From assembly GCA_902801165.1 (NCBI GenBank), contig CADCHI010000004.1, positions 30,308 through 94,307 of the forward strand: a stretch of DNA of 64,000 nucleotides, written 5' to 3'. The notes under the pieces are model-generated. The model was not told the origin of the DNA, did no database searches, and saw nothing but the letters and a program-made list of their open reading frames with translations. This document shows, piece after piece, positions 22,548-30,715 of this stretch. A program made the position numbers and the translations under genes. How positions within the stretch are numbered: the stretch's first letter is position 1; every line of letters begins with the position of its first letter. The stretch is from an uncultured Eubacteriales bacterium. GTDB lineage: Bacteria; Bacillota; Clostridia; Christensenellales; Aristaeellaceae.

Positions 22548-22576
22548 CCTTGGAATTTGCTCCGCAAATTCCAAGG
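22548..22576. terminator. Perfect 13-bp hairpin bordering the heptad element
   Basis: CCTTGGAATTTGC and GCAAATTCCAAGG pair perfectly around a TCC loop, 31 bases beyond the isomerase stop. There is no U-tract, so it may stabilise or process the transcript rather than terminate it. A near-identical hairpin borders the copy at 49734. Confidence 0.55.
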
Positions 22577-22606
22577 TGCCGCTGCGCTGAAACTTACTAC
22601 TGGGCC

Positions 22607-23287
22607 TCACAGCCTCCCGTACTCGTTGCACATCGGGTGCACGGCGGGCTCGTCCTCCTCGATGGTGGGGAACCGGGCGGTGTGCTCCAGGAAGTAGTTG
22701 TCGGTCAGATCGTCGTTGACCTTGGAGACCTCGCCGCAGATCACGTCGCCGGTGCCGGGCTTGGCCCCGAAGATGTGGGCCATGTAGGGCGTCAGCGAGA
22801 TGCTGTTGCCAGGGTTCAGCAGGATCTCTTCACCGGCGCGGTACACGTGGCGGATGCCGTCCTGCCAGACCACCACGTCGGTCTCCAGCTGCTCGCCCGT
22901 GGCGGGGTCGGCGTTCCACAGGAACAGCTGCAGCACGCCGCCGGCACGGTTGATGATGTCCTCGGTCTTGCTGACGTGGTAGTGCTTGGGCAGGCGCTGC
23001 CCCTCCCGCATCAGCAGGTACTTCTCGCAGTAGGGCACGCCCACAGTCGGGTCGTCCTGCAGGCCGTTGCGCACGGTGTACAGCACGGTGCCGATCTTCT
23101 GGAAGTCGCCGCAGCCGTAGTCGGTGATGTCCCAGCCCAGCATGAGCCGCTTGACGGCGCCGATCACCTCGGCGTGGCCCTTCCAATCCTCCGGGGACCA
23201 GGCGGCGTACAGGGGCAGGGAGATGTGGTGGGTCCTGAGCAGATCCTCGGCCCAGCGGATCGCGGCGTTGATTTCCGAACGCTTCAT
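22607..23287 (-). CDS. D-lyxose ketol-isomerase family protein
   Basis: A 226-residue cupin enzyme of the D-lyxose isomerase (YdaE-like) family, which interconverts D-lyxose and D-xylulose and often accepts D-mannose. The metal site is visible as KHYHVSKTEDIINRAGG (His-x-His plus Glu) and the later HIFGAKPG. The length is as expected. GGAGAG lies 6 bases from the ATG. It is last in a sugar ABC operon, which suggests lyxose or a related pentose or hexose as the imported substrate. The exact sugar is inference. Confidence 0.85.
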   Translation of the reverse strand: MKRSEINAAIRWAEDLLRTHHISLPLYAAWSPEDWKGHAEVIGAVKRLMLGWDITDYGCGDFQKIGTVLYTVRNGLQDDPTVGVPYCEKYLLMREGQRLPKHYHVSKTEDIINRAGGVLQLFLWNADPATGEQLETDVVVWQDGIRHVYRAGEEILLNPGNSISLTPYMAHIFGAKPGTGDVICGEVSKVNDDLTDNYFLEHTARFPTIEEDEPAVHPMCNEYGRL

Positions 23288-23365
23288 GGAATTCTCTCCT
23301 TTGTCAGGCTATGGAAATGGGGCTCAACCGTAAAGTCAAGCCCCAAGTGTGATTGCGGATGCCGG

Positions 23366-24322
23366 TTACGCGCCCTTCTTGCGGTTGCGCAGGAAGTCGG
23401 TGTAGACGGCCAGCAGGATGACCGCGCCCTTGATGATGTACTGCCAGTCGGAGTTGACGCCCATCAGGTTCAGGCCGTTGTTCAGGATGCCGATGATCAG
23501 CACGCCGATCAGCGTGCCGCCCAGCTTGCCGGAGCCGCCGGACATGGAGGTGCCGCCGACCACGACCGCGGCGATGGCGTCCATCTCGGCGCCGTCGCCG
23601 GAGGTGCAGGTGCCGGAGTACAGGCGGGAGGCGATGGTGATGCCCGCCAAGCCGGCCATCAGGCCGCTGAAGGAGAACACCACGAACTTGACCTTGGCGG
23701 TGTCGATACCGGAGAACTTGGCGGCGGTGTCATTGCCGCCCACGGCGTAGATGTGGCGGCCGATGCGGGTCCGGTTCAGGAACAGCACCGCCACGATGAA
23801 CACCACCGTCATGGTGATGACCGGGGTGGGCACGCCCGCCACGTTGCCGGCGCCCAGGAACTTCCAGGCATCGGTCATGCAGCGAATGGGCTTGCCGCCG
23901 GAGTACACGTAGGCGATGCCCTTGGCGATGTTCATGGATGCCAGCGTGACGATGAAGGGCGGGATCTGCGTCTTGGCGATCACCAGGCCGTTCAGCAGGC
24001 CGAAGATGACGCCGGAGAGCACGGCGATGAGGATGCCCACGATCTCGGGCATGCCGTGCCAGACCACCGCGGCCGCGCCCAGCACGCCGGACATGGCGAT
24101 GATGGAGCCGACGGACAGGTCGATGCCGCCCAGGATGATGACCATCGTCATGCCGCAGGCCAGCATCAGGTTGGTGGAAGACTGGCGCAGCACGTTGAAG
24201 ATGTTGGTCTTGGTCAGGAACGTGCTATGGGTCCTGGGGAAGATATACAGGAACAGGATCATGACGGCCAGAGCCGCGATAATGCCCAGATTATCCTTAA
24301 AATAGCGCTTTACCTTGGTCAT
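23366..24322 (-). CDS. Sugar ABC transporter permease, RbsC-type
   Basis: A 318-residue membrane permease of the BPD_transp_2 family, forming the channel of a ribose/xylose-type importer. It has about ten hydrophobic segments, the GGIDLSVGSI motif, PPFIVTLASM and the cytoplasmic coupling segment AVGGNDTAAKFSGID. The C-terminus RNRKKGA is basic and cytoplasmic. It lies 21 bases downstream of its ATPase gene. It has no closely related second permease, so it probably works as a homodimer. Confidence 0.93.
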   Translation of the reverse strand: MTKVKRYFKDNLGIIAALAVMILFLYIFPRTHSTFLTKTNIFNVLRQSSTNLMLACGMTMVIILGGIDLSVGSIIAMSGVLGAAAVVWHGMPEIVGILIAVLSGVIFGLLNGLVIAKTQIPPFIVTLASMNIAKGIAYVYSGGKPIRCMTDAWKFLGAGNVAGVPTPVITMTVVFIVAVLFLNRTRIGRHIYAVGGNDTAAKFSGIDTAKVKFVVFSFSGLMAGLAGITIASRLYSGTCTSGDGAEMDAIAAVVVGGTSMSGGSGKLGGTLIGVLIIGILNNGLNLMGVNSDWQYIIKGAVILLAVYTDFLRNRKKGA

Positions 24323-24343
24323 GGTGAAATGCCTCCTGACTTC

Positions 24344-25873
24344 TTAGTGTGCGGTATTATCGCGGGCGCTGTCCGCGGATTCCAGGGTGGCGAGGTGCAT
24401 GATCGCCTCCTGGCTGACGTCCTCGTAGTCGATGCAGCCGGTGATCCGGCCATCGCACATGACGTACACGCGATCCGCCATGTTGATAATCTCCGGGAGC
24501 TCCGAGGAGATCATGATGATCGAGACACCCTGCTTGGTCAGCTCGTTCATGATCTCGTAGATCTCCGCCTTCGCGCCGACGTCCACGCCTCGGGTGGGCT
24601 CGTCCAGGATCAGGATCTTGGGGTTCGTGGCCAGCCAGCGGCCGATCATGACCTTCTGCTGGTTGCCGCCGGACAGGTTCGTGACGGCCTGCTCGTGGGA
24701 GGGGGTCTTGGTGTTCATCTTGTCGATGAACTCCTGGGTGATCTCGTGCTCCCGCTTGCTGTTGACCATCAGGTTCCTGATGAACTCATGCAGCACCTCG
24801 ATGGTGGAGTTGAAGGCCACGGACTGTACGTGGTACAGGCCCTCCACCTTGCGGTTTTCCGGCACCAGGGAGATGCCGTACTTCATCGCGTCCACGGCGT
24901 TGCGGATGTTCAGCTTCTTGCCGTCCAGGGTCACGGTGCCCTTGGAGCCGCGGGTCAGGCCGAAGATGCACTGCATGGTCTCGCTGCGGCCCGCGCCGAC
25001 CAGGCCGGCAAAGCCCACGATCTCGCCCTGGCGCACCTCGAAGGTGACGTCGTTGACGCGCTTGTGGTGCTTCTTGCCGTCGTCGATGTGCTCCGCCTTG
25101 AAGAACACGGGGGTATTCTTCACGTGGTCGCGGGTGTAGTACTGGTCCAGCTCGCGGCCGACCATCATGGCGATCAGGTCCTCCCTGGGGGTGTCGGCCA
25201 CCACGCGGGTGCCCACATAGGTGCCGTCGCGCAGCACGGTCACGCGGTCGCAGACCTCGTTCAGCTCGCTCATCTTGTGGCTGATGTAGATGATGCCGAC
25301 GCCCTGCTTGGCCAGGTTGCGCATGATCTCAAACAGCTGCTCGACCTCGCGGTCAGAGATGGAGGAGGTGGGCTCGTCCATGACCAGTATGCGGCAGTTG
25401 AAGGAGATCGCCTTGACGATCTCGACCATCTGCTGCTGGGCGATGGACAGGTCGTAGATTTCGGAGGCGGCGTCGATGCCGAGGTCGAAGCGGTCCAGCA
25501 TCTTCTGGGACTCGGCGATCATCCTGCGGGTGTCCACGCCGAACTTGCCCATGTATTCCCGGCCGAGGAAGATGTTCTCCGCCACGGTCATGTGGGGAAC
25601 CTGCACCAGCTCCTGGTGGATGATGGAGATGCCGTTTTCCCGGGCGGCGTTGACGCTGTTGATCGCCACCTGCTTGCCGTCGATGTAGATTTCTCCCTCT
25701 TCGGCGATGTAGATGCCGCCCAGCACCTTGATCAGGGTGGATTTTCCCGCGCCGTTTTCACCCAGCAGCGCGTGAATCTCACCAGGCAGCAGCTGGAAGT
25801 TCACGCCCTGGAGCGCCTTGACGCCGGGGAATGACTTGGAGATGTTCTTCATTTCGAGCAGAAAATTGCTCAC
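24344..25873 (-). CDS. Sugar ABC transporter ATP-binding protein, RbsA-type
   Basis: A 509-residue protein with two ABC cassettes in tandem. The first has Walker A GENGAGKST, a diverged signature LSIAQQQMVEI and Walker B ILVMDEPTSS. The second has a degenerate Walker A GLVGAGRSE but a good signature LSGGNQQKV and Walker B ILILDEPTRGVD, the asymmetry typical of RbsA/XylG/MglA. It powers sugar import with the permease and binding protein on either side. Confidence 0.95.
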   Translation of the reverse strand: MSNFLLEMKNISKSFPGVKALQGVNFQLLPGEIHALLGENGAGKSTLIKVLGGIYIAEEGEIYIDGKQVAINSVNAARENGISIIHQELVQVPHMTVAENIFLGREYMGKFGVDTRRMIAESQKMLDRFDLGIDAASEIYDLSIAQQQMVEIVKAISFNCRILVMDEPTSSISDREVEQLFEIMRNLAKQGVGIIYISHKMSELNEVCDRVTVLRDGTYVGTRVVADTPREDLIAMMVGRELDQYYTRDHVKNTPVFFKAEHIDDGKKHHKRVNDVTFEVRQGEIVGFAGLVGAGRSETMQCIFGLTRGSKGTVTLDGKKLNIRNAVDAMKYGISLVPENRKVEGLYHVQSVAFNSTIEVLHEFIRNLMVNSKREHEITQEFIDKMNTKTPSHEQAVTNLSGGNQQKVMIGRWLATNPKILILDEPTRGVDVGAKAEIYEIMNELTKQGVSIIMISSELPEIINMADRVYVMCDGRITGCIDYEDVSQEAIMHLATLESADSARDNTAH

Positions 25874-25918
25874 TGGGTTTCACCACCGTTTCTTGTTTTC
25901 ACTGGAATCAGCCACGAT

Positions 25919-25987
25919 GTAGGGGCGCCGATCCGGCGTCCGCCGCGCCACGCCCGAGGCGGGCGGGCGGCGCATCGCCACCCCTAC
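25919..25987. repeat. GTAGGGGCG-type intergenic inverted repeat
   Basis: The ends GTAGGGGCGCCGAT and ATCGCCACCCCTAC pair with a few mismatches, enclosing GC-rich inner repeats (CGCCACGCCCGAGGCGGGCG). It lies between the binding-protein terminator and the ATPase gene. It resembles small non-coding repeats scattered in gut Clostridia. Confidence 0.6.
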
Positions 25988-26010
25988 GGGAACAGCAGCA
26001 TGACATTCAC

Positions 26011-26046
26011 AAAAGGGCTTTGCCCTCGCTGAGAACAAAGCCCTTT
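26011..26046 (-). terminator. Intra-operon terminator after the sugar-binding protein gene
   Basis: AAAGGGCTTTG and CAAAGCCCTTT form an 11-bp perfect stem with a 13-base loop, followed on the minus strand by TTTTGTGAA. It would leave binding protein in excess over ATPase and permease, a usual feature of such operons. Confidence 0.85.
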
Positions 26047-26120
26047 GCGTCAGGCGACCTCAAGCAGCCCGTCCCGGGGGATGGAGCTGTTCGAGTGCGC
26101 CGGTAAACTCAGGCTTCGGC

Positions 26121-27041
26121 TTATTGCCAGCCGCCGTTGTTGTACTCGTCGATGTTGTCGCTGTTGATCATGAAGGTCTCGATGGGATAGCGATCCTCGA
26201 CGCTGTCGGGATCAGCCTTCCACTGATAGTACAGCTCGGCGATGGTCTTGCCGATGGTCATGGGGGACTGAGCTCCGGTGCCGGTGACCTTGCCCTCGGC
26301 GATCAGAGCCTTGATGTCGGGAGAGCCGTCAACGCCGTAGATCAGAGCGCTGGACTGAGCGGCTTCGGCAGCAGCCTGGGCGCCCAGAGCGGTGGGATCG
26401 TTGCCGCCGAAGATGGCGACTGCGTCGGGATGGGCGGTCAGAGCGTCGGTGCCGTTCAGGTTGCCCTGCTCCTGGTTGCCCATGCAGTCGATCTGCGCGA
26501 CAACCTCGAACTTGCCGGGAGCCTTCTCTTCGATGGCGGCCAGGAAGCCGTTGGTGCGGTCCACGACGGACTGCATGGTCGGGGAATCCAGAACGATGAT
26601 GGGGCCGCCATCGGGGCACTTCTCAGCCAGGTCCACGCCGCAGACATAGCCGGCGTTGTAGTTATCGGAGCCCGCGTAGGTGACCAGCTTGTCCATGTCG
26701 GTCACTTCAGTGTCGAAGCCGAACATCGGGATGCCGGCAGCTTCCAGAGCGTCCAGAGCGGGGGTGATGCCGTCGCGGTCAACGGGGTTGATGAAGATGG
26801 CCACGATGCCCTGGGAGATCATGTCCTCGACCAGAGCCAGCTGCTTTTCATTGCTGTTCTGGGGATCCAGGGAGATCAGCTCGTCGCCGTTGGCCTCAAC
26901 GACCTCACGGATGGAGCCTTCCAGCGCGACAAAGAAGGGGTTGGTGCCGTCCATGCAGGTATAGCCGATCTTATCGGCCATCGCCGCGGTGCAGCCCAGC
27001 ACCATGGCAAGAGCAAGGACCAGAACGAGAACTTTCTTCAT
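26121..27041 (-). CDS. Sugar ABC transporter substrate-binding protein, RbsB-type
   Basis: A 306-residue exported binding protein (Peripla_BP_4 fold). The signal peptide is MKKVLVLVLALAMVLGC then TAAMA. The cysteine in VLGC may be a lipidation site, with Leu at -2 being atypical; otherwise cleavage follows AMA. Fold markers are TNPFFVALEGSIREVV, INPVDRDGITPALDAL, GFDTEV and YGVDGSPDIK. Codon use favours GCT/CAG and few rare codons, consistent with high expression. It has a near-consensus promoter and a terminator of its own. Confidence 0.93.
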   Translation of the reverse strand: MKKVLVLVLALAMVLGCTAAMADKIGYTCMDGTNPFFVALEGSIREVVEANGDELISLDPQNSNEKQLALVEDMISQGIVAIFINPVDRDGITPALDALEAAGIPMFGFDTEVTDMDKLVTYAGSDNYNAGYVCGVDLAEKCPDGGPIIVLDSPTMQSVVDRTNGFLAAIEEKAPGKFEVVAQIDCMGNQEQGNLNGTDALTAHPDAVAIFGGNDPTALGAQAAAEAAQSSALIYGVDGSPDIKALIAEGKVTGTGAQSPMTIGKTIAELYYQWKADPDSVEDRYPIETFMINSDNIDEYNNGGWQ

Positions 27042-27066
27042 GGGGTAAACCTCCTTTTATTTCCAA

Positions 27067-27083
27067 CAGGCGCGGCGCGCCTG
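27067..27083 (-). promoter_or_regulatory. Perfect 17-base palindrome in the 5' leader of the sugar operon
   Basis: CAGGCGCG-G-CGCGCCTG is a perfect inverted repeat between the promoter and the ribosome site. It could be a repressor operator or an mRNA-stabilising hairpin. No regulator gene is adjacent. Confidence 0.5.
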
Positions 27084-27136
27084 CCAGTAATCCAAAGCCA
27101 ATCCTTTATAATATATGTGTCAGATAAGCCAATGAC

Positions 27137-27165
27137 ATTATAGTTTTTTTGTCCGTGTTTGTCAA
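27137..27165 (-). promoter_or_regulatory. Consensus sigma-A promoter of the sugar ABC operon
   Basis: TTGACA, exactly 17 bases, TATAAT on the minus strand, about 95 bases upstream of the binding-protein gene. Both boxes are perfect, so control probably relies on a repressor or on catabolite control. Confidence 0.92.
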
Positions 27166-27222
27166 TAGGCACAGTATTTGACAAATTTATTATTTCTTGC
27201 GGCACGTTTCCCCGCCTCCCCT

Positions 27223-27251
27223 TTGACTTTCCCCGGGAATCATGCTATCAT
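27223..27251 (+). promoter_or_regulatory. Promoter of the small zinc-ribbon gene
   Basis: TTGACT, 17 bases, TATCAT, 39 bases upstream of the ATG at 27291. It is divergent from the sugar-operon promoter. Confidence 0.75.
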
Positions 27252-27290
27252 TTCTTTGGAATCCTCTATTATGAAAAGGAGGTTGTGAGC

Positions 27291-27488
27291 ATGGCGATCA
27301 TGGACGGCTGCGAGGCCAAGCACAAGACACCCATCCTGGAGGAGCGGACCTGCCCCGCCTGCGGCGAGACGGTGGAGGTGTTCACCCGCCGCGGACGCAT
27401 CATCGAGGACACCGCCTGCGACTGCGGCTACGTGTTCAAGGCCGAGGAGCAGCTGACTCCCCAGCCCCGCAAGAGTGCGGAGGCATAA
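27291..27488 (+). CDS. Small zinc-ribbon protein
   Basis: A 65-residue protein with CPAC and CDCG knuckles (CPACGETVEVFTRRGR, then CDCGYVF) 26 residues apart, which would bind one zinc ion. AAAGGAGG lies 8 bases upstream of the ATG, and a promoter and a strong terminator bracket it, so it is a single-gene unit. I do not recognise a named family; it may bind nucleic acid or act as a metallochaperone, but neither is shown. Confidence 0.8.
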   Translation: MAIMDGCEAKHKTPILEERTCPACGETVEVFTRRGRIIEDTACDCGYVFKAEEQLTPQPRKSAEA

Positions 27489-27509
27489 GAAAAGCGGCGA
27501 AAGCGCGCA

Positions 27510-27543
27510 AAGCGCCCCGCGGCCAAATGGCCGCGGGGCGCTT
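27510..27543. terminator. Bidirectional hairpin between convergent genes
   Basis: AAGCGCCCCGCGGCC and GGCCGCGGGGCGCTT pair perfectly (15 bp) around AAAT. It serves the zinc-ribbon gene on the plus strand and the LCP gene on the minus strand. The U-tracts are weak, but the stem is very strong. Confidence 0.8.
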
Positions 27544-27555
27544 CATGGTTTCGGC

Positions 27556-29004
27556 TTACTGCTCGTAGATGAAGTTGTACAGCTGCAGCGCGTTGGTGGC
27601 GAAGTCGCAGTCGTACAGCATGGACTGGTTGTTGCGGGTCTCCTCCTTGTAGGTGCCGGACATGGGCAGGTACATGGACTTGATGGAGGGCAGGCCGTTG
27701 GTGCTGACCTGCATGGCGATCTGGAAGATGTCGTCGAAGGGCAGGTTGGTCTTGACCTGGTCGAACATGTCCGTGGCCAGGGCGGCCAGCTGCATCGCGT
27801 CCAGCTGCTTCATCTTCTCCAGCAGCTTCTGCAGCACCTTGCGCTGGCGCTCGGTGCGCATGGCATCGCCGCCGGTCAGCTTTCGGATGCGGGCATAGGC
27901 CAGGGTCTGGCGTCCGTTCAGGTGGGTGTTGGGACCGTAGGTCTCCAGGAACACGTTCTCCTGGTCGGACTCGTCGATGCCCGCGGCGGCGGCGGCCTTG
28001 GCCTGGCGGACGATCATGATGTTGATCTTGTTCATCTCCTCCTCGGTGATATCGATATCGATGCCGCCGAGGCGCTGGGCGATCTTCTGGAAGCCGAAGA
28101 AGTTGACCATCGCGTAATACTGGATGTTCAGGTTGAACTTCTCGTTCACGGTGCGCATGGCCAGGTTGGGGCCGCCGAAGTAGTTGGCGGCGTTGATGCG
28201 GTAGGTGCCGTTCCACTGGCCGATGTCGGTGTACTCGATGGCCAGGTCGCGCATGATGGACGCCAGCTTCACCTCGCCAGTGTTGCGGTTGATAGAGCAG
28301 ATCAGCATGGCGTCGGTGCGGGCGCTGTCGCTCAGGGTGCGCTCGTCGGTGCCCAGCAGCAGCACGTTCATCCACTCGCTGGGCAGGCTGGTGTTCATGC
28401 GCAGGTCGGTGACCGTCGCCATCTGCTCGGCGGACAGGCTGCCCACGTCGTATTCCTCGTCGGCCAGCTGGTCCTCCAGGTTGTCATACTGGGGCACGTC
28501 GTCCTCGGGGACGCTCTGCACCGCCGGGCTGGCGGTCTGGACCTCGTTGGAGGCGGGCACCACGGGGCCGTCCGCCACGGGATCCTGGGCCGGGCGGCCG
28601 AAGGGCTTGGCGATCACCAGGATCAGCACGACCACCAGCACCGCCGCCACCGCGAACAGTGGGAAGCGGTTCGGAGACTTGCGCCCGCCGGAGCTGCGGC
28701 GGCTGCCGCCGGAACCCTGGCGGGAGGACGAGGGACGACTGGAGTAGCCGCGCTGGCTGGAAGCGGACCTCTGGCCGGAGGCGCTTCGGCTGGCGCTGCG
28801 CTGGCCTGCGGACGCGGGTCGGCTGGAATAGCCGCGCTGGCCGGAAGCGGACCTCTGGCTGGAGGTGCCGCGCTGGGACTGGCGCGATCCGGAGGTATAT
28901 CCCGCGGGGCGCGCGCTGCCGCTGCGCTGCCCGGAAGAAGCGGGCCTGCGGCTGATGCCGGGCTCGACGCGGCTGCCGCTGTCGTAATCATTTCCGTATG
29001 CCAA
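27556..29004 (-). CDS. LytR-CpsA-Psr (LCP) family cell-envelope ligase with Ser/Arg-rich tail
   Basis: A 482-residue membrane protein; LCP enzymes attach teichoic acid or polysaccharide precursors to peptidoglycan. One transmembrane helix spans about 114-131. The extracellular LCP domain starts near 212 (MNVLLLGTDERT), with SARTDAMLI and IMRDLAIEY carrying conserved Arg/Asp, and TLAYARIRKLTGGDAMRTER. The cytoplasmic N-terminal ~110 residues are unusually long and built of repeats such as GQRSAS and SQRGYSSRP. The start is TTG at 29004, with GGAGG 11 bases upstream, slightly far; no in-frame ATG is available nearby. Confidence 0.92.
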   Translation of the reverse strand: MAYGNDYDSGSRVEPGISRRPASSGQRSGSARPAGYTSGSRQSQRGTSSQRSASGQRGYSSRPASAGQRSASRSASGQRSASSQRGYSSRPSSSRQGSGGSRRSSGGRKSPNRFPLFAVAAVLVVVLILVIAKPFGRPAQDPVADGPVVPASNEVQTASPAVQSVPEDDVPQYDNLEDQLADEEYDVGSLSAEQMATVTDLRMNTSLPSEWMNVLLLGTDERTLSDSARTDAMLICSINRNTGEVKLASIMRDLAIEYTDIGQWNGTYRINAANYFGGPNLAMRTVNEKFNLNIQYYAMVNFFGFQKIAQRLGGIDIDITEEEMNKINIMIVRQAKAAAAAGIDESDQENVFLETYGPNTHLNGRQTLAYARIRKLTGGDAMRTERQRKVLQKLLEKMKQLDAMQLAALATDMFDQVKTNLPFDDIFQIAMQVSTNGLPSIKSMYLPMSGTYKEETRNNQSMLYDCDFATNALQLYNFIYEQ

Positions 29005-29041
29005 TTTTCAGACTTCCTCCTGAGTATAATAATATGATGAC

Positions 29042-29070
29042 ATTATAGCGGCAAACGCGCCCTTCTGCAA
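29042..29070 (-). promoter_or_regulatory. Promoter of the LCP gene
   Basis: TTGCAG, 17 bases, perfect TATAAT on the minus strand, 38 bases before the TTG start. The -35 box is weak. Confidence 0.6.
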
Positions 29071-29192
29071 TCGCAAATCACCCGTCAACCCGCCCTGAAA
29101 GATGACAATATCTTGACTTTCGCGGCAAATTGGCATCTTTTTCCCACCAGCGCGCCATCTCTGATAAGATTCCGTGATTCACACACCCATAA

Positions 29193-29221
29193 TTGACATT
29201 TCCCCGCAAAAGGGCTAAAAT
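29193..29221 (+). promoter_or_regulatory. Promoter of the pyr operon
   Basis: TTGACA, 17 bases, TAAAAT, followed by a leader of about 200 bases that contains an attenuator before pyrC. Confidence 0.88.
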
Positions 29222-29248
29222 ACCCCACGATAAAGATAATCTTTAATT

Positions 29249-29330
29249 CGGTACGAGAGACCGGCAAGATTATTCATACGCGACCCGCGGGCCCCTATGG
29301 GCACGCCTGTGCGCATGTGCGTCCTGCCGG
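29249..29330 (+). promoter_or_regulatory. pyrC leader attenuator: PyrR-like loop and antiterminator
   Basis: CGG-UACGAGAGA-CCG (29249-29263) forms a small hairpin resembling, but not matching, the PyrR loop consensus UCCNGNGAGG. CCGGCA (29261-29266), overlapping its 3' side, can pair with TGCCGG (29325-29330) inside the terminator. This is the same overlap logic as the pyrR leader at 2499-2595, so pyrimidine-responsive attenuation is likely although the loop is diverged. Confidence 0.62.
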
Positions 29331-29348
29331 ATTGGGGCAGGTTTTTTT
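29323..29348 (+). terminator. Attenuator terminator ahead of pyrC
   Basis: CCTGCC-ggattgg-GGCAGG is followed by TTTTTTT, a classical intrinsic terminator placed in the leader 84 bases before the pyrC start, so it can only act as an attenuator. Confidence 0.9.
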
Positions 29349-29431
29349 CTTGGAGCCGGCAGGGTTCGGGGGCAGTCGCCCCGGGACCGGCGGCACCCTG
29401 CCCCGCCCACCGAAGCGAGGAGGCGCGCGGC

Positions 29432-30688
29432 TTGCAGAGATTGATCGAAGGCGTCATGGCACTGGTAAACGGGCGGTTTGTTCCCTCGGACATCCGCGTC
29501 GAATGCGGGCGGATTGTTTCCGTGGAGCCCGCCGCGAAGCCCGTTTCCGAGGAGAACACCCTTTACGCTATGCCCGGTTTCACAGATGTGCATGTGCATC
29601 TGCGCGAGCCGGGCTTTTCCTATAAGGAGACCCTGAAAAGCGGCACGCGGGCGGCGGCCCGGGGCGGCTACATCCGCGTGTGCGCCATGCCGAACCTGAA
29701 CCCCGTGCCCGACAGCCTGGAGCACCTGCTGCCCCAGCTGGAGAAGATCGGGCGGGACGCGGTGATCGACGTGCGGCCCTACGGGGCCATCACCCGGGGC
29801 GAGGCCGGCGCGGAACTCTCCGACATGGAGGCCCTGGCCCCGCGCGTGGCCGCCTTCTCCGACGACGGCCGCGGCGTGCAGTCGGACGACATGATGCGCG
29901 CGGCCATGCGGAAGGCCAAGGTCCTGGGCAGGCTGATCGCCGCCCACTGTGAGGACAACCGCCTGCTCCACGGCGGCGTGATCCACGACGGCCGCTACGC
30001 TCGGGAACACGGCATTCCCGGCATCTGCTCTGAGAGCGAGTGGGGCCAGATCGCCCGGGACCTGAAGCTGGTCCGTGAAACCGGCTGCGGCTACCACGTC
30101 TGCCACATCTCCACGAAGGAGAGCGTGGAGTTGATCCGACAGGCGAAGCGGGACGGCCTGGACGTCTCCTGCGAGACCGCCCCCCACTACCTGCTGCTGA
30201 CGGAGGACGACCTCCAGGACGAGGGCCGCTTCAAGATGAATCCCCCGGTGCGCTCCGCCGCCGACCGGGAGGCGCTGCTGGAGGGCCTCGCCGACGGCAC
30301 CATCGACATGATCGCCACCGACCACGCTCCCCATTCCGCCGTGGAAAAGGCGAAGGGCCTGCGGGGCAGCGCCATGGGCATCGTGGGGCTGGAAACGGCC
30401 TTCCCGCTGCTGTACACACACCTGGTCGAAAAACAGAAGCTGCTCACGCTGGAACAGCTGGTCCGGCTGATGTCGGACGCCCCGGCGCGGCGCTTCGGCC
30501 TTCCCGTCGAGGCGGTCCGGCCCGGCTCGGACGCCAGCTTCGCCCTCTGGGATTTGAACGCGGAATATTCCATCGACCCCGACAGCTTCCTGTCCATGGG
30601 CAAGGCCACGCCCTTCGCCGGCTGGCACGTGAACGGCAAGTGCGTTGAGACGATGTATAAGGGCGAGACCGTCTGGCAGATGGCATGA
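29432..30688 (+). CDS. pyrC: Dihydroorotase
   Basis: A 418-residue zinc amidohydrolase closing carbamoyl-aspartate to dihydroorotate, step 3 of UMP synthesis. It has DVHVHLREPGFSYKET with the His-x-His metal ligands, AHCEDNRLLHGG, CHISTKESVELIR, CETAPHYLLLT and MIATDHAPHS. I chose the TTG at 29432 (MQRLIEG) because GAGGAGG lies 8 bases upstream; the ATG at 29456 is an alternative with a weaker site. It is the first gene of the pyr operon. Confidence 0.95.
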   Translation: MQRLIEGVMALVNGRFVPSDIRVECGRIVSVEPAAKPVSEENTLYAMPGFTDVHVHLREPGFSYKETLKSGTRAAARGGYIRVCAMPNLNPVPDSLEHLLPQLEKIGRDAVIDVRPYGAITRGEAGAELSDMEALAPRVAAFSDDGRGVQSDDMMRAAMRKAKVLGRLIAAHCEDNRLLHGGVIHDGRYAREHGIPGICSESEWGQIARDLKLVRETGCGYHVCHISTKESVELIRQAKRDGLDVSCETAPHYLLLTEDDLQDEGRFKMNPPVRSAADREALLEGLADGTIDMIATDHAPHSAVEKAKGLRGSAMGIVGLETAFPLLYTHLVEKQKLLTLEQLVRLMSDAPARRFGLPVEAVRPGSDASFALWDLNAEYSIDPDSFLSMGKATPFAGWHVNGKCVETMYKGETVWQMA

Positions 30689-30715
30689 GCAAATTGGAAG
30701 TTGGCGGGCTGCGCC

